From assembly GCF_000981585.1 (NCBI RefSeq), contig NZ_LN831776.1, positions 883,001 to 947,000 of the forward strand: a DNA stretch of 64,000 nt, in the 5' to 3' direction. The DNA is from Paenibacillus riograndensis SBR5. GTDB taxonomy: Bacteria > Bacillota > Bacilli > Paenibacillales > Paenibacillaceae. Shown here piece by piece: positions 36,851 through 46,636 of the stretch. Each line of letters begins with the position of its first letter. Position 1 is the stretch's first letter. Made by a program: the position numbers and the translations under genes. The notes under the pieces were generated by a model. The model saw only the letters and a program-made list of their open reading frames with translations, did no database searches and was not told the DNA's origin.

Positions 36851-37141
36851 ATGCAGCTTAAGAAGCTAAACGATAAAAGTATAGACCAATTATTTGAAGC
36901 CATTTTGACATTAAAGGATATGGAAGAATGCTATGTTTTCTTTGATGATCTTTGCACAGTGAATGAGATTCAATCCCTCTCGCAGCGTCTCGAAGTAGCG
37001 CGTATGCTGGGCAAAGGGTCTACATACAATCAGATCGAAGCGGAGACCGGAGCCAGCACGGCGACGATTTCGCGTGTGAAGCGCTGCCTGAATTACGGCA
37101 ATGACGGTTACAAATTAACGCTGGAACGTTTGGGACGCTAA
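36851..37141 (+). CDS. yerC: YerC, TrpR-related DNA-binding protein
   Basis: 96 residues, the YerC/YecD family. TrpR-like helix-turn-helix in the second half (EVARMLGKGSTYNQIEAETG, STATISRVKRC). Whole length matches the family. TrpR superfamily members bind DNA as dimers; no effector is known for YerC. It lies 3 bases before the next gene, so they are co-transcribed. Confidence 0.85.
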   Translation: MQLKKLNDKSIDQLFEAILTLKDMEECYVFFDDLCTVNEIQSLSQRLEVARMLGKGSTYNQIEAETGASTATISRVKRCLNYGNDGYKLTLERLGR

Positions 37142-37144
37142 TTC

Positions 37145-37915
37145 ATGAAGCCGGGCATACTGATTATCAGTCACGGCTCACGCGACAAGACCTGGGTGTC
37201 CATGGTCGATGAGGCTGTAAGCCATTTAACGCTTGGGGAAGAGCTGAATGTTGAGGCTTCTTTTCTGGAGCTGGTAGAAGGCCGGCTGATTCAGGATGGC
37301 ATAGACAGATTGGAAGATGCAGGGGTCACAGATATTATTGTGATCCCCTTGTTTGTGTCTTCCGGCAGTACGCATGTCGACGAAATAGAGTATGCGCTGG
37401 GAGCCAAAGCTGCGCCTGAGAAGGAAACCGAGCTTGAACGCTTTGCCGTCAAAGCCAAGGTGCATTACGGGTACCCGGTCGACGATGACCCGGATATTGC
37501 CGTTATGATCTGGGATAAGCTGCGCGGCTTGTCGCAGCATCCGGAGCGGGAGACGATTCTGCTCGTGGGCCATGGCAGCAGGCATGAGGGCTTCCGCCAG
37601 CGCTGGCAGCAGGGCATCTCTTCACTGGCGGAGCGTGTGCGCCGGATCAGCGGAGCGGCAGCGGCGGATTACGGGCTGCTGAACCCGGACAGTGTACGGG
37701 GCAAGGTGGAGTATTGGCGGGAGCAGGGTCATGAGGTATTGGTGGCTCCGCTTTTTTTAAGTGAAGGCTATTTCACCAAAGTTGTGATTCCCGAACGGCT
37801 CCGCGACTTAGAATATGCCTATTCGGGCCAGACGCTGCTGCCGCATCCCTTGCTGCCGCATTGGATAGAGCGTCAGGTGAAGCTTATGCTGGAGCAGCTT
37901 GGGGAACACTGCTAA
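37145..37915 (+). CDS. CbiX/SirB-type chelatase family protein
   Basis: 256 residues with two ferredoxin-like chelatase repeats. Metal-binding His near the start (LIISHGSRDK) and a second HGSR (LLVGHGSRHEG) mark the two halves; the IPLFVSSGSTHVDEIE stretch is typical. Family members insert Co2+ or Fe2+ into sirohydrochlorin or precorrin. No cobalamin or siroheme genes are nearby, so its substrate is open. The ATG at 37145 follows the yerC stop almost directly. Confidence 0.85.
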   Translation: MKPGILIISHGSRDKTWVSMVDEAVSHLTLGEELNVEASFLELVEGRLIQDGIDRLEDAGVTDIIVIPLFVSSGSTHVDEIEYALGAKAAPEKETELERFAVKAKVHYGYPVDDDPDIAVMIWDKLRGLSQHPERETILLVGHGSRHEGFRQRWQQGISSLAERVRRISGAAAADYGLLNPDSVRGKVEYWREQGHEVLVAPLFLSEGYFTKVVIPERLRDLEYAYSGQTLLPHPLLPHWIERQVKLMLEQLGEHC

Positions 37916-38290
37916 AGGATATTTTACAAGTATACACGCATCCGGTATTTATTTCCCCTGCTGCTGCATACATATATTTATCCAAGGCCGATTGATTGGG
38001 GATCTTTCCGAAATTTCATCGCCGGAAGTGCCGCGAAGGAGCGGCATGGATGTCTGGCGGCGGAACAAGCTTGTCCCTCCTGCAGAAATGCAGAAATATT
38101 CCTCTCATCTGTAAATATATGAATGTATAACTTCATGCTGTAAATATTCCTCCGTTACCCGCTGAAACGGTACTGGCGCCTGATTGTAAGGACAGTGAAG
38201 CCGTTTTTGCATGCCGAGATTGCTTGTGTGCCCCCGAATTGGGTATAATCAGTAAGGTTATCTATTATAAAAACAGGTGGCGTTCCGGTA
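37916..38290. other. Intergenic region before dgkB
   Basis: 375 bases without a credible gene. I see no strong hairpin or RNA gene. Confidence 0.4.
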
Positions 38291-39184
38291 ATGAAAACTG
38301 CGAGATTGATTTATAACCCCACTTCTGGTCGGGAGGAAATGAAGAAGCGGCTCGCCGATATTTTGGACCGGCTGGATATTGGCGGTATTGAAGCCACATG
38401 CCATGCAACAACCGGAGAGGGCGATGCAACGGCAGCGGCGGCGGAAGCTGTGGAGCGCGGTTGTTATGATCTGATCATTGCGGCAGGCGGCGACGGTACG
38501 CTGAACGAGGTCATCAACGGTATGGCTGAGAAGCCGAATCTTCCTCCGCTGGGTGTGCTGCCGCTGGGGACTACCAATGATTTTGCCCGGGCGATGGGCA
38601 TTCCGAAGAACTGGGAGGATTCCTGTGATCTGATTCTCCGCCAGGAGTCGCGCCTGATTGACCTCGGCAAAGCCAACGACCGTTACTTCATTAATATTGC
38701 CGGCGGCGGAAGGCTGACCGAGCTGACATACGAGGTTCCCAGCAGGCTGAAGACCATGATGGGCCAGCTTGCTTACTATTTGAAGGGTATTGAAAAAATG
38801 GCCAGCCTGTCTCCGCAGGAGCTGTACATCCGTGCGAACGGGCAGGAGCTGATTCATGACGAGTTCATGCTTTTTCTCATTGCCAATACCAATTCCGTAG
38901 GCGGCTTCGAGAAGCTTGCTCCAGATGCCCGCATTGACGATGGATTGTTCGACGTGATCGGAGTCAAAAAATGCAACCTGGCCGAGTTCATCCGGCTGGT
39001 CAGCCTGGCGATCCGCGGCGAGCACCTGCAAGATAAGAAAGTCGTATACTTCCGCACCGATGCGATGGAGGTCACCTCCCCCGGTTATGTCCAGCTGAAT
39101 CTGGACGGCGAGCTTGGCGGGACACTGCCAGGCCAATTCAGCATTTTGCCGCAGCATCTGCAGATTTTTGCACAGAATAATTGA
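38291..39184 (+). CDS. dgkB: Diacylglycerol kinase DgkB
   Basis: 297 residues, soluble lipid kinase of the LCB5/YerQ family. Nucleotide-binding loop AAGGDGTLNEVINGMA and upstream YNPTSGREEMKK are diagnostic; the C-terminal beta-sandwich has LNLDGELGG. Recycles diacylglycerol from lipoteichoic acid synthesis to phosphatidic acid. The ATG at 38291 follows AGGTGGCG. rlmCD follows, as yerQ and rumA-type genes do in relatives. Confidence 0.93.
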   Translation: MKTARLIYNPTSGREEMKKRLADILDRLDIGGIEATCHATTGEGDATAAAAEAVERGCYDLIIAAGGDGTLNEVINGMAEKPNLPPLGVLPLGTTNDFARAMGIPKNWEDSCDLILRQESRLIDLGKANDRYFINIAGGGRLTELTYEVPSRLKTMMGQLAYYLKGIEKMASLSPQELYIRANGQELIHDEFMLFLIANTNSVGGFEKLAPDARIDDGLFDVIGVKKCNLAEFIRLVSLAIRGEHLQDKKVVYFRTDAMEVTSPGYVQLNLDGELGGTLPGQFSILPQHLQIFAQNN

Positions 39185-39272
39185 CCGGGAGTAACTAAAT
39201 GATGATACAGATTCCGGGGATGATAGTTAAGATGCTTAACAGTGAAGATAATGAAAGAAGTGAACCCAATAG

Positions 39273-40850
39273 ATGAGTAAGCAACGCAGTGGACGCAGCG
39301 CAAGCCGCCGGGACAGCTCGGCACCTGCCGCCGGACTGCCAGTGTACAAGAACGACGAGGTCATGCTCGATATTATCGGCATGACCCATGAAGGCGAAGG
39401 GGTAGGCCGCGTAGAGGGCTTTACCCTTTTTGTGCAGGGCGCGCTTCCCGGTGAGAAGGTCCGCGCCAAGGTCCTTAAGACCAAAAAGCAGTATGGCTAC
39501 GCCAAGCTGCTTGAGCTTGTCCAGGCCAGCGGCGACCGGATCGCGCCGCCTTGCCCGATCTATGACCAATGCGGCGGCTGCCAGCTGCAGCATATGGACT
39601 ACACCGCCCAGCTGGCGTGGAAACGCCAGCTGGTGGTGGACAACCTGCAGCGGATTGGGAAGCTGCAGGTGGCGGGGGCAGCGGGGAGAGGCGCGGACAA
39701 GCTGGAAGGTGCGTTGGCTGACACCGCTGGCGATTCAGATTCCCGTGAGGATACGGGGATTAAGCTGGCTGAGACAGCGGGCAATGGCAGCAAAGCAGCA
39801 AATTCTGCCGGCAGCTCTGACGGCATTATCGTCCGTCCTACCTTGGGCATGGACGAGCCTTGGCGCTACCGCAACAAGGCCCAGGTGCCCATCGGCGTAA
39901 CCGAAGGCGGCCTTGTCGGCGGCTTCTACGCCCGGGGCAGCCACCGGATCGTCGACATGGAGACTTGTCTGATTCAGCATGAGGATAACGATGCGGTCGT
40001 TGCTGCTGTAAAAGGCATCGGCAGAGACCTGGGGATCACAGCTTACGATGAAGAAACCGGACGCGGCCTTCTTCGCCACGTCGTGGTGAAGAAGGCCTTC
40101 CGCACCGGCGAAATGATGCTGGTGCTGATCACAAACGGCCGCGATATCCCGCATTTGGATGCCTGGATCGGCAGCATCCGCGAGGCGCTGCCGCAGGTGG
40201 AGAGCATCTGCCAGAACGTCAACACACAGCGAACGAATGTAATCTTCGGCAGCGAAACCCGCGTGCTGTGGGGTAGAGACGTCATTTATGACTACATCGG
40301 CGATGTGCAATTCGCTATCTCGCCCCGTTCTTTCTACCAGATCAACCCGGCCCAGACCGAGGTGCTGTACGGCAAAACCGTAGAGTACGCAGGCCTGACC
40401 GGGAATGAGACAGTGATCGACGCCTACTGCGGCATCGGGACCATTTCGCTGTTCCTGGCCCAGCACGCGGCTAAGGTGTATGGTGTAGAGATTGTGCCTG
40501 AAGCGATCGAGGATGCGCGGGCGAATGCGAAGCTTAACGGCATGAACAACGTGGAGTTCGCAGTCGGCGCCTCCGAGGATGTCATCCCTACCTGGAGAGA
40601 GCAGGGTGTAACGCCGGATGTCATCGTCGTCGATCCGCCGCGCAAGGGCTGTGATCCTCGCCTGCTGGATACGATTCTGGCAATGAAGCCGGAGCGGGTG
40701 GTGTATGTGTCGTGCAACCCGTCCACCCTGGCGCGGGATTTAAGGGTGCTGGAGGATGGCGGGTACAAGACCGTGGAGGTCACTCCGGTGGATATGTTCC
40801 CGCATACGGTGCATGTGGAGTGCTGTGTGTCGCTCGAAAGAACACAATGA
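39273..40850 (+). CDS. rlmCD: 23S rRNA (uracil-C5) methyltransferase RlmCD/RlmD
   Basis: 525 residues. N-terminal TRAM domain (about 24-85), Fe-S cysteines in CPIYDQCGGCQ (Cys94, Cys100, Cys103), C-terminal SAM-dependent methylase (VIDAYCGIGTISLF; VVDPPRKGCDPR) and catalytic Cys in YVSCNPSTLARD. The Bacillus homologue modifies U747 and U1939. Longer than usual because of a low-complexity Ala/Gly/Ser/Asp-rich insert at about 133-184, between the Fe-S region and the central domain. The ATG at 39273 has only a weak GAAAGAAG ahead of it. Last core gene before the AT-rich island. Confidence 0.92.
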   Translation: MSKQRSGRSASRRDSSAPAAGLPVYKNDEVMLDIIGMTHEGEGVGRVEGFTLFVQGALPGEKVRAKVLKTKKQYGYAKLLELVQASGDRIAPPCPIYDQCGGCQLQHMDYTAQLAWKRQLVVDNLQRIGKLQVAGAAGRGADKLEGALADTAGDSDSREDTGIKLAETAGNGSKAANSAGSSDGIIVRPTLGMDEPWRYRNKAQVPIGVTEGGLVGGFYARGSHRIVDMETCLIQHEDNDAVVAAVKGIGRDLGITAYDEETGRGLLRHVVVKKAFRTGEMMLVLITNGRDIPHLDAWIGSIREALPQVESICQNVNTQRTNVIFGSETRVLWGRDVIYDYIGDVQFAISPRSFYQINPAQTEVLYGKTVEYAGLTGNETVIDAYCGIGTISLFLAQHAAKVYGVEIVPEAIEDARANAKLNGMNNVEFAVGASEDVIPTWREQGVTPDVIVVDPPRKGCDPRLLDTILAMKPERVVYVSCNPSTLARDLRVLEDGGYKTVEVTPVDMFPHTVHVECCVSLERTQ

Positions 40851-40880
40851 TTTAGATTTAGAGCCACATTTACCTATATC

Positions 40881-40915
40881 AAAAGCCCAATCCTTTGTGA
40901 GAGGGCTTTTTGTTT
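40881..40915 (+). terminator. Terminator after rlmCD
   Basis: Stem AAAAGCCC/GGGCTTTT, 14-base loop, then TTGTTTTT. Marks the left edge of the island. Confidence 0.85.
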
Positions 40916-41090
40916 TTATAATAAGATGTATTAGCAAACATAACATTTCAATCTGAGCTGGCTTAGATTTCCTATTATCGTGGAGGATATTGGAGTTATT
41001 TGACGAAATATTATGTCGTGGAATGTTGAAATGGCATTCAAGAGATTTAGTTGTAAGTTACTTAATTAATACGATTGTGATGTGATAGGT

Positions 41091-42557
41091 ATGGGGAAGC
41101 AATTCAGCAAACTCTCTGATCATTCATTCAAAAAAGGCGTATTATATACACCATTTAATAGCAATTTAGGAGATCAACTTTCTTTATCTCCATGGGCTAT
41201 TGAGTGGTTACCAGAATATTTATGGTTGGCATTGATTCTAGATCATTACGGCAGGGAAGATGGACTAAATTTAGTTGGCAGGATTGCAGGGGAATTATCG
41301 AAGATTGATAAGGAATTGAGCATTCCTGTTCTATCGAAGATTTTTGAGCTAGAACCTAAAAAGCAGAGGACTTACTACGAAGTAATATGTAAATGGGCTA
41401 CTAGAGAAGTATTATCCCCTCTAACAATAATATACCGTACAGATAAATATGCTCTCTTTTATGAGTATTTTTCAGACTGCGAAACATCAATAGATGAAAA
41501 AACTATTACCCTACAAAATGTAATTAAAAAAAATCTATTCCATCAAACAAATGAAGCTACAGATATTAGGTTTCTAATTTTATGGTTTAACGTTTTCGCT
41601 GATCGTATTCATTTTGCTAGAGGAATGGAAATAACAAAGGCATTAGTTGAGTATCCTAAACTATCTCATGACCATCCAGAAATGAGATTGTATCGCCCGC
41701 TAATCAGATCATCTGAAATGGCTTTAAGATTTAGAGAAGATAACGGAGATTTTGCAAAACGATTTTGGCATAGTCTTGGGTTATTAACAAAGTGTAGAAC
41801 TTTTATTATTGATTATGGTGAACAGGTAGGTGGAAGTATGTCTTTTTTAGAGGAAGCCGTTAATACTATCGATTACTTAATGGCTAATAATAAAGAATCG
41901 CTACTTACGGACGAGAAATTTTCTGTCTGCTTGGGTATAGCAACTTATGCATTGAAAATTTATAAAGAAGTGATTGAAAGTCAAATTGGAGATGGAATCT
42001 TAGGTAGAAATGCCTTAAGGACTATTACAGAAGTGTATGTGACTTTAAAATACATGTCGTTGAAAGAACAAGACCAACCAGACATTTGGAAAGCTTTTAA
42101 GGAATACGGAATAGGTAAGTATAAATATGTAATTCTCAAAGCTAGAGAAGTTGAACCAGACCTCGAAAAACACCACTTTGCACTTCCTGTACTAGAAGCA
42201 TTGCTTAACGAAGATAAAGGTGAAGAATTCACCAATATGGACACAAGGCTATTTGATAATCAAAATGTAAGAAAGAAATTTGAAGCCATTGGTGAAAATG
42301 ATCTTTACGATCTTTATTATGAATATGATACTAACTTCACTCATGGATTGTGGGGGGCTATTAGAGAAAGTGCAATGATTTTTTGTGATAATCCTTCTCA
42401 TAAATATCATACTGTCCCCGACATTACTTTTGAGCAGAAACTTAGAAGTGTTGAACATGACTGTGAGTATGTTCTGAAAAAACTATTTAATCAGTTATCT
42501 TCATTTTATGAATTTCCAGACTTCTTTATAGATAAGTATGGTGGTCTAGATGATTGA
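41091..42557 (+). CDS. DUF5677-like protein (island gene 1)
   Basis: About 488 residues, AT-rich and with codon use unlike the core genes. The region around 305-350 (ALRTITEVYVTLKYMSLKEQ, KAFKEYGIGKYKYVI) resembles DUF5677, a helical family of unknown function often seen in accessory regions. No membrane segment or enzyme motif is plain. Start uncertain: ATG 41091 or the in-frame GTG 41082; neither has a good ribosome site. It overlaps the next gene by 8 bases, so the two are coupled. Confidence 0.7.
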   Translation: MGKQFSKLSDHSFKKGVLYTPFNSNLGDQLSLSPWAIEWLPEYLWLALILDHYGREDGLNLVGRIAGELSKIDKELSIPVLSKIFELEPKKQRTYYEVICKWATREVLSPLTIIYRTDKYALFYEYFSDCETSIDEKTITLQNVIKKNLFHQTNEATDIRFLILWFNVFADRIHFARGMEITKALVEYPKLSHDHPEMRLYRPLIRSSEMALRFREDNGDFAKRFWHSLGLLTKCRTFIIDYGEQVGGSMSFLEEAVNTIDYLMANNKESLLTDEKFSVCLGIATYALKIYKEVIESQIGDGILGRNALRTITEVYVTLKYMSLKEQDQPDIWKAFKEYGIGKYKYVILKAREVEPDLEKHHFALPVLEALLNEDKGEEFTNMDTRLFDNQNVRKKFEAIGENDLYDLYYEYDTNFTHGLWGAIRESAMIFCDNPSHKYHTVPDITFEQKLRSVEHDCEYVLKKLFNQLSSFYEFPDFFIDKYGGLDD

Positions 42558-43659
42558 ATTGAAGCCGATCGTTAAGATTCAAAAGGAATATTTAGACCTG
42601 ATAAGCAAATATGTCGATTGCTTAACGGATGAAGAAACCACAAACAATGAACTGGCATATTTCTTTGAGGAAGTATCACTTTTTTGGCGTAGAAAACATG
42701 AGATAATTGACTTTTTTCTAAAGAAGATAAGTACAGATGATAAATGTAGTTTTCTTGCAGGAGCAATGTATATTGATCTGAAAAATGATGGGCACTATGA
42801 ATTCGCACCTTGTGGGCAATATCGTATATTTACAGATCCTGTCTCGAAAATGAGAACTTTCTTTGTAACCGAAAGCAGTGCGATTAAACAAAAGAGAGTA
42901 AGGGATTACTTAGTCAAGGTTGTAAATGATTGCATAAATGTCCTATTAGAGTACTCGAACTATTTCATAGTTCTACCTTTGGATGATATCTTTTCGGATG
43001 ATCAAGAAGATCGAATGGCCTTTTTAAAGAAAAGCTCTTACTCGTTTATCTCAAGCCTTTTTGTTAACCCCTGTGCAACAGAGGAAAAATTTTTAGATAA
43101 ATATCATTCCCTTAAGGTGATAGAACAAGATATCAGAGCAGATTTACTTGATAAATTAATCCTCAATGATAAGAGTGATGTCTCTATTTCTCTGCAAGAA
43201 CGAATTGAAAAGAATTTAAATGATACTCTGTCTCTTGATATTTTAAGACAAAGGATGGGGGATGCAGAGATTTTTTTAATGGCAATAGGGCAGTTTTTCA
43301 TGCAAATCATGGACATTATTCTAATAGCTATTTCATACAAATTAATACCATTTATTAGATCAGATGTAGTATTTAATTATTTATTACTTACGTATCCTAT
43401 GATATCGGAAGATAAAGTAGCTGTTACCCTCTTAGAACAGACTACCATAGCTTATATATTTCAAAAGATGTACGGGAATTATGATTTTTCCTCCATCACA
43501 TTTTCTGATTATCATTCCTATGTTTCCGAGAATCGTATTATCGATTCTGTGATTGAAAAGTCTCGGAGTAAGGGGAAAAGCGTTTTTGATTTGCAAGTCA
43601 GTGAAATTGCTTCACTAATACAAGAGGAATGTTCATCACTTTTACCTATGCATAATTAA
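42550..43659 (+). CDS. Hypothetical protein (island gene 2)
   Basis: 369 residues, not recognised. Mostly helical and charged, with one hydrophobic stretch near 250-275 (FFMQIMDIILIAISYKLIPF). The ATG overlaps the end of the DUF5677-like gene by 8 bases, which argues for joint production and perhaps a complex. AT-rich. Confidence 0.7.
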   Translation: MIELKPIVKIQKEYLDLISKYVDCLTDEETTNNELAYFFEEVSLFWRRKHEIIDFFLKKISTDDKCSFLAGAMYIDLKNDGHYEFAPCGQYRIFTDPVSKMRTFFVTESSAIKQKRVRDYLVKVVNDCINVLLEYSNYFIVLPLDDIFSDDQEDRMAFLKKSSYSFISSLFVNPCATEEKFLDKYHSLKVIEQDIRADLLDKLILNDKSDVSISLQERIEKNLNDTLSLDILRQRMGDAEIFLMAIGQFFMQIMDIILIAISYKLIPFIRSDVVFNYLLLTYPMISEDKVAVTLLEQTTIAYIFQKMYGNYDFSSITFSDYHSYVSENRIIDSVIEKSRSKGKSVFDLQVSEIASLIQEECSSLLPMHN

Positions 43660-43893
43660 GAAAACAAAAAGAACACTTCAATCTGCGGATTAGCCAGTTC
43701 ATTAGTACGATCGGGGTAGAAGTTGGCAATAATTTGTGGAGTGCGCAGTGAAAGATAGGATAACATTATTGCAGGTATATTACTAAAGAAGTACTAAGTT
43801 AGCTACTTTTCTTATTTGCTACTTCGTAAACAAGAGGTAACTTTTTAGTTAATCCTATTAATTCTGAGTAGTTTGAGAAAGGAACACTGTTGT

Positions 43894-44778
43894 ATGGAGA
43901 ATGTTTTACGTAAATTGGGAGATGAACTTTACGGAAAAAGAGAGGACTCTTTCGAATATTTATTTTACAAAAAAGAGTTTTCTCGAATGCTCGAAAGCGA
44001 TTTAAAGGAATACAATCCAGAAAAAATAATTGATAAATACTTAGATTTTTTTTCAAGAAAAAACTTCTCTAGAAAAATCTTAAAAGAAGGAGAGGGTTTT
44101 TTTCGTGGAAGAATAGGTAGTTTTTTGATTTCAGGATCAAAAGGAACTTATAATACTAAATTTGAACTACCATATTACGGTAATATGATCGAGACTCCCC
44201 CTCCAATCTATACAGCAGGTGGAAGGTTTAATAGAGCAGGGATTTCCTACTTGTACCTAGCAACTGATCTGGAGACTTGTTTGGCAGAAGTTCATTTGCA
44301 AGTTGGACAGGCATGTAGTATTGGCGAATTTGAATGTGTCGAAGACATGGAACTAATTAATCTAAGTGACTATGGTAATGATTTGGAAATAAAGATTTGG
44401 TATGAAGTACTAACTCAGCCTGTTCATAATGAAATCAGGTATAAGTATTTGATTACTCAGTTTATGTCAGATGTACTCATGAAGTTTAATGAAAATGGAT
44501 TATATTTTAAAAGCGTGCAATCTACTGGTGACAACATTGTTTGTTATTATCCTGAGAAATTCAGGTTAATTCAATTTAGTGAAAAATTGTATAAAGCGAA
44601 TAAAATTAAGTATGATTTTGAACAGATAAAAGATACGGTTAGAGAATATGTTGATAGAAAAGATCACTATCTGAATATTAGTGATTTGAACACTGATGAA
44701 ACTGAGGAAAACGAAAAACACGTTAATTATTTGCTTGAATGGATTGATAAAGAGAAAGAACGTAATAACAAAAATTAA
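43894..44778 (+). CDS. RES-domain protein (island gene 3)
   Basis: About 294 residues. The central part carries the RES hallmarks: Arg in GFFRGRIG, the GGRFNRAGISYLYLATD stretch, Glu in ETCLAEVHLQ and Ser in KSVQSTGDN. RES domains are ADP-ribosyltransferase-like; in RES-Xre toxin-antitoxin pairs they degrade NAD+. Here no Xre antitoxin gene is adjacent, and the domain is flanked by about 60 extra N-terminal and 50 charged C-terminal residues. AAAGGA precedes ATG 43894; an in-frame ATG at 43873 lies before it. Possibly the effector for the two genes upstream, 234 bases away. Confidence 0.75.
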   Translation: MENVLRKLGDELYGKREDSFEYLFYKKEFSRMLESDLKEYNPEKIIDKYLDFFSRKNFSRKILKEGEGFFRGRIGSFLISGSKGTYNTKFELPYYGNMIETPPPIYTAGGRFNRAGISYLYLATDLETCLAEVHLQVGQACSIGEFECVEDMELINLSDYGNDLEIKIWYEVLTQPVHNEIRYKYLITQFMSDVLMKFNENGLYFKSVQSTGDNIVCYYPEKFRLIQFSEKLYKANKIKYDFEQIKDTVREYVDRKDHYLNISDLNTDETEENEKHVNYLLEWIDKEKERNNKN

Positions 44779-45120
44779 TTTAGGGAATATGCTGTGGAGA
44801 GTTATAAAGGGTAGGATGCTCTGTTACAAGACAACCCAGTATGTTGTGTTCAGATCCCACAGCCTTGTTACTTGTCGGAGGACTATCGCTGATTAGATTT
44901 ATTAGTCTGGTAACAGCTTCTGTTCAGTCTAATGAGGGGATGCTGATGGGGTCGCAGGCTTCTGATAGCGTCTCTCTTGGAGATCATGTGGGCTACAGTG
45001 AGCAGCACAACTACAGGAACACTTCTGGCTTTGTAAACCAATTCATCAATGAGTGTGCGCAACACGGAATGAATGGATAAATAAGTATTGGCTTATGTAT
45101 AGTCTCTAAGGAGGGATTTA
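44779..45120. other. Island intergenic region
   Basis: 342 bases. A 79-codon frame at 44841-45080 has no ribosome site or recognisable family. The region ends with the strong GGAGG (45110-45114) of the next gene. Confidence 0.35.
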
Positions 45121-46058
45121 ATGAGCTATAAAACAGTATATATTATTCAAATAACTTTAACTCATTGGACGAATGGATAGAGCTTGTTGTCAGCGGGAAG
45201 GAGTCTGTTTATCCATTTTGTCGTATACCCTATGATGACTGGCTAAATGATTATATCGAAAACATTGCAGTTCAGCCTGTGAGTAAAGTGAAAGATTTGA
45301 TTAGGGCGCTTTTGGTTCCCATTACTCGTCCTCTCGATATTTCGAATTATACGAACTTTGTTAAAATGAGGGAATCTGGTATTGATGAGTTTGTGGAGAG
45401 GGCTAGTGCTGTTTTGGAGAGTGAAGTTTATAGAAGAATTGAGAATGAGCAAGAAGCGTGGGAAGGGCTTACTTGGATATTAGAACTCCTTCCTTCAAAA
45501 CCGTATAGAGCAATTCGTGCGCTTGAAAGTTATTTGCTAGCACAACCCAATTTGCCAGATGACAGAATTACTGGTATAGAACAATGTTGTGAGATAATTG
45601 AGGCTAAATTTATTTATTTTGAGAACCCAATAGATGAAATCATTCAACTAAAGCCAGTAGAGTTTGAGTGGTTAATTGAAGATCTTTATGAAAGAATGGG
45701 TTATGAAACAGAATGGACACCAGCCACACGTGATGGTGGAAAAGATATTATTGCCCGAGGAAAGCGACCAGATGGTGAAGAGTGTGTATACGTCGAGTGT
45801 AAGCTGTACAAAACAACCAAGTTAGAACCTGAGCAAGTTAAAGCGTTTGGTTATGTTTTGATGAAACAAGAAGTAAATCGAGGAGTTGTATTTTGTACTG
45901 GTTATGTAAATGAAAATCTTAAAAATTTAGATAAGAGAATACAAATATGGTCATATGAAGATATTAACTTTCTTCTTAATGCTCATTTGGGCAGTGATTG
46001 GGTGAAGGATTTACCTAAAATTATTTCCCACAAAAGAAGACAGTACAGGAATGAGTGA
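45121..46058 (+). pseudogene. Mrr-like restriction endonuclease, frameshifted at codon 4-5
   Basis: The main frame (from 45165) ends in an Mrr-type PD-(D/E)xK nuclease: TEWTPATRDGGKDIIARG with Asp, then CVYVECKLYK with the ExK pair about 17 residues on. An N-terminal helical domain of unknown role precedes. The natural start is ATG 45121, six bases after GGAGG, but that frame stops after 19 codons. The other frame reads back without stops to the AAAA run at 45130-45133; one extra A there would give MSYKNSIYYSNNFNSLDEW and a continuous gene. It may be a true mutation, a phase-variable tract or a sequence error. A TTG at 45165 is an alternative weak start. Coupled to the next gene by GTGA. Confidence 0.75.
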
Positions 46059-46636
46059 GCCAGCATCCTTCTATGAATTTTACAAGAGATCTCGATTCGC
46101 AAGAAGGTTTTATCAAAAATTTAATTGTAGCTTGTTTAACTTTACAAGCAAGAAAGTATTATTCTAATGCAAGTGAAGACGAGCGTAATGATTATATTGG
46201 TGACATGCTTGCAGCCATCGGTTATAACATAAAAGACCAAACTAGACGAGGAAGTTCTTCGTCAGGCAAAGGTTCTGGTGAACTTGATATATTCGTGTCA
46301 AAAGACAGATTACCGTTTACTGTTATTGAAGCAATGAATCTTAGTTCTTTAAGTACAAACTACATTAACGAGCATTTGGATAAGATTTTTTCATACGATA
46401 CTTCAGGAAATAAATTCAATGTATGCTTATCTTACGTCAAAATTGCGGATTTCAATTCTTTCTGGGAAAAATATTCTGTGCATGTGGCTAAGTACAGCTA
46501 TCCTTCACCTTTACTTTCATCAGACACAAGTATTGATGATGAATATGGGTATTCTGAATTAAGAATAATGAAGACCAATCACAGTCGTTCGGGTAGAACG
46601 GTTAGCTTGTATCATATTTGTGTCAGGATTGATTGA
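46055..46636 (+). CDS. Small nuclease-like protein coupled to the Mrr-like gene
   Basis: 193 residues from GTG 46055, overlapping the previous stop (GTGA). The middle has GKGSGELDIFVSK then PFTVIEAMNL, which looks like a PD-(D/E)xK core (Asp78, Glu92) but with Met94 where the catalytic Lys is expected, so it may be an inactive or modified nuclease fold. An internal ATG at 46073 is possible. Tight coupling suggests the product works with the Mrr-like protein. Confidence 0.65.
   Translation: MSQHPSMNFTRDLDSQEGFIKNLIVACLTLQARKYYSNASEDERNDYIGDMLAAIGYNIKDQTRRGSSSSGKGSGELDIFVSKDRLPFTVIEAMNLSSLSTNYINEHLDKIFSYDTSGNKFNVCLSYVKIADFNSFWEKYSVHVAKYSYPSPLLSSDTSIDDEYGYSELRIMKTNHSRSGRTVSLYHICVRID

Noticed and set aside
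44841..45080. 79-codon island ORF
   Set aside because: No ribosome site and no recognisable family; kept only as part of the intergenic entry.
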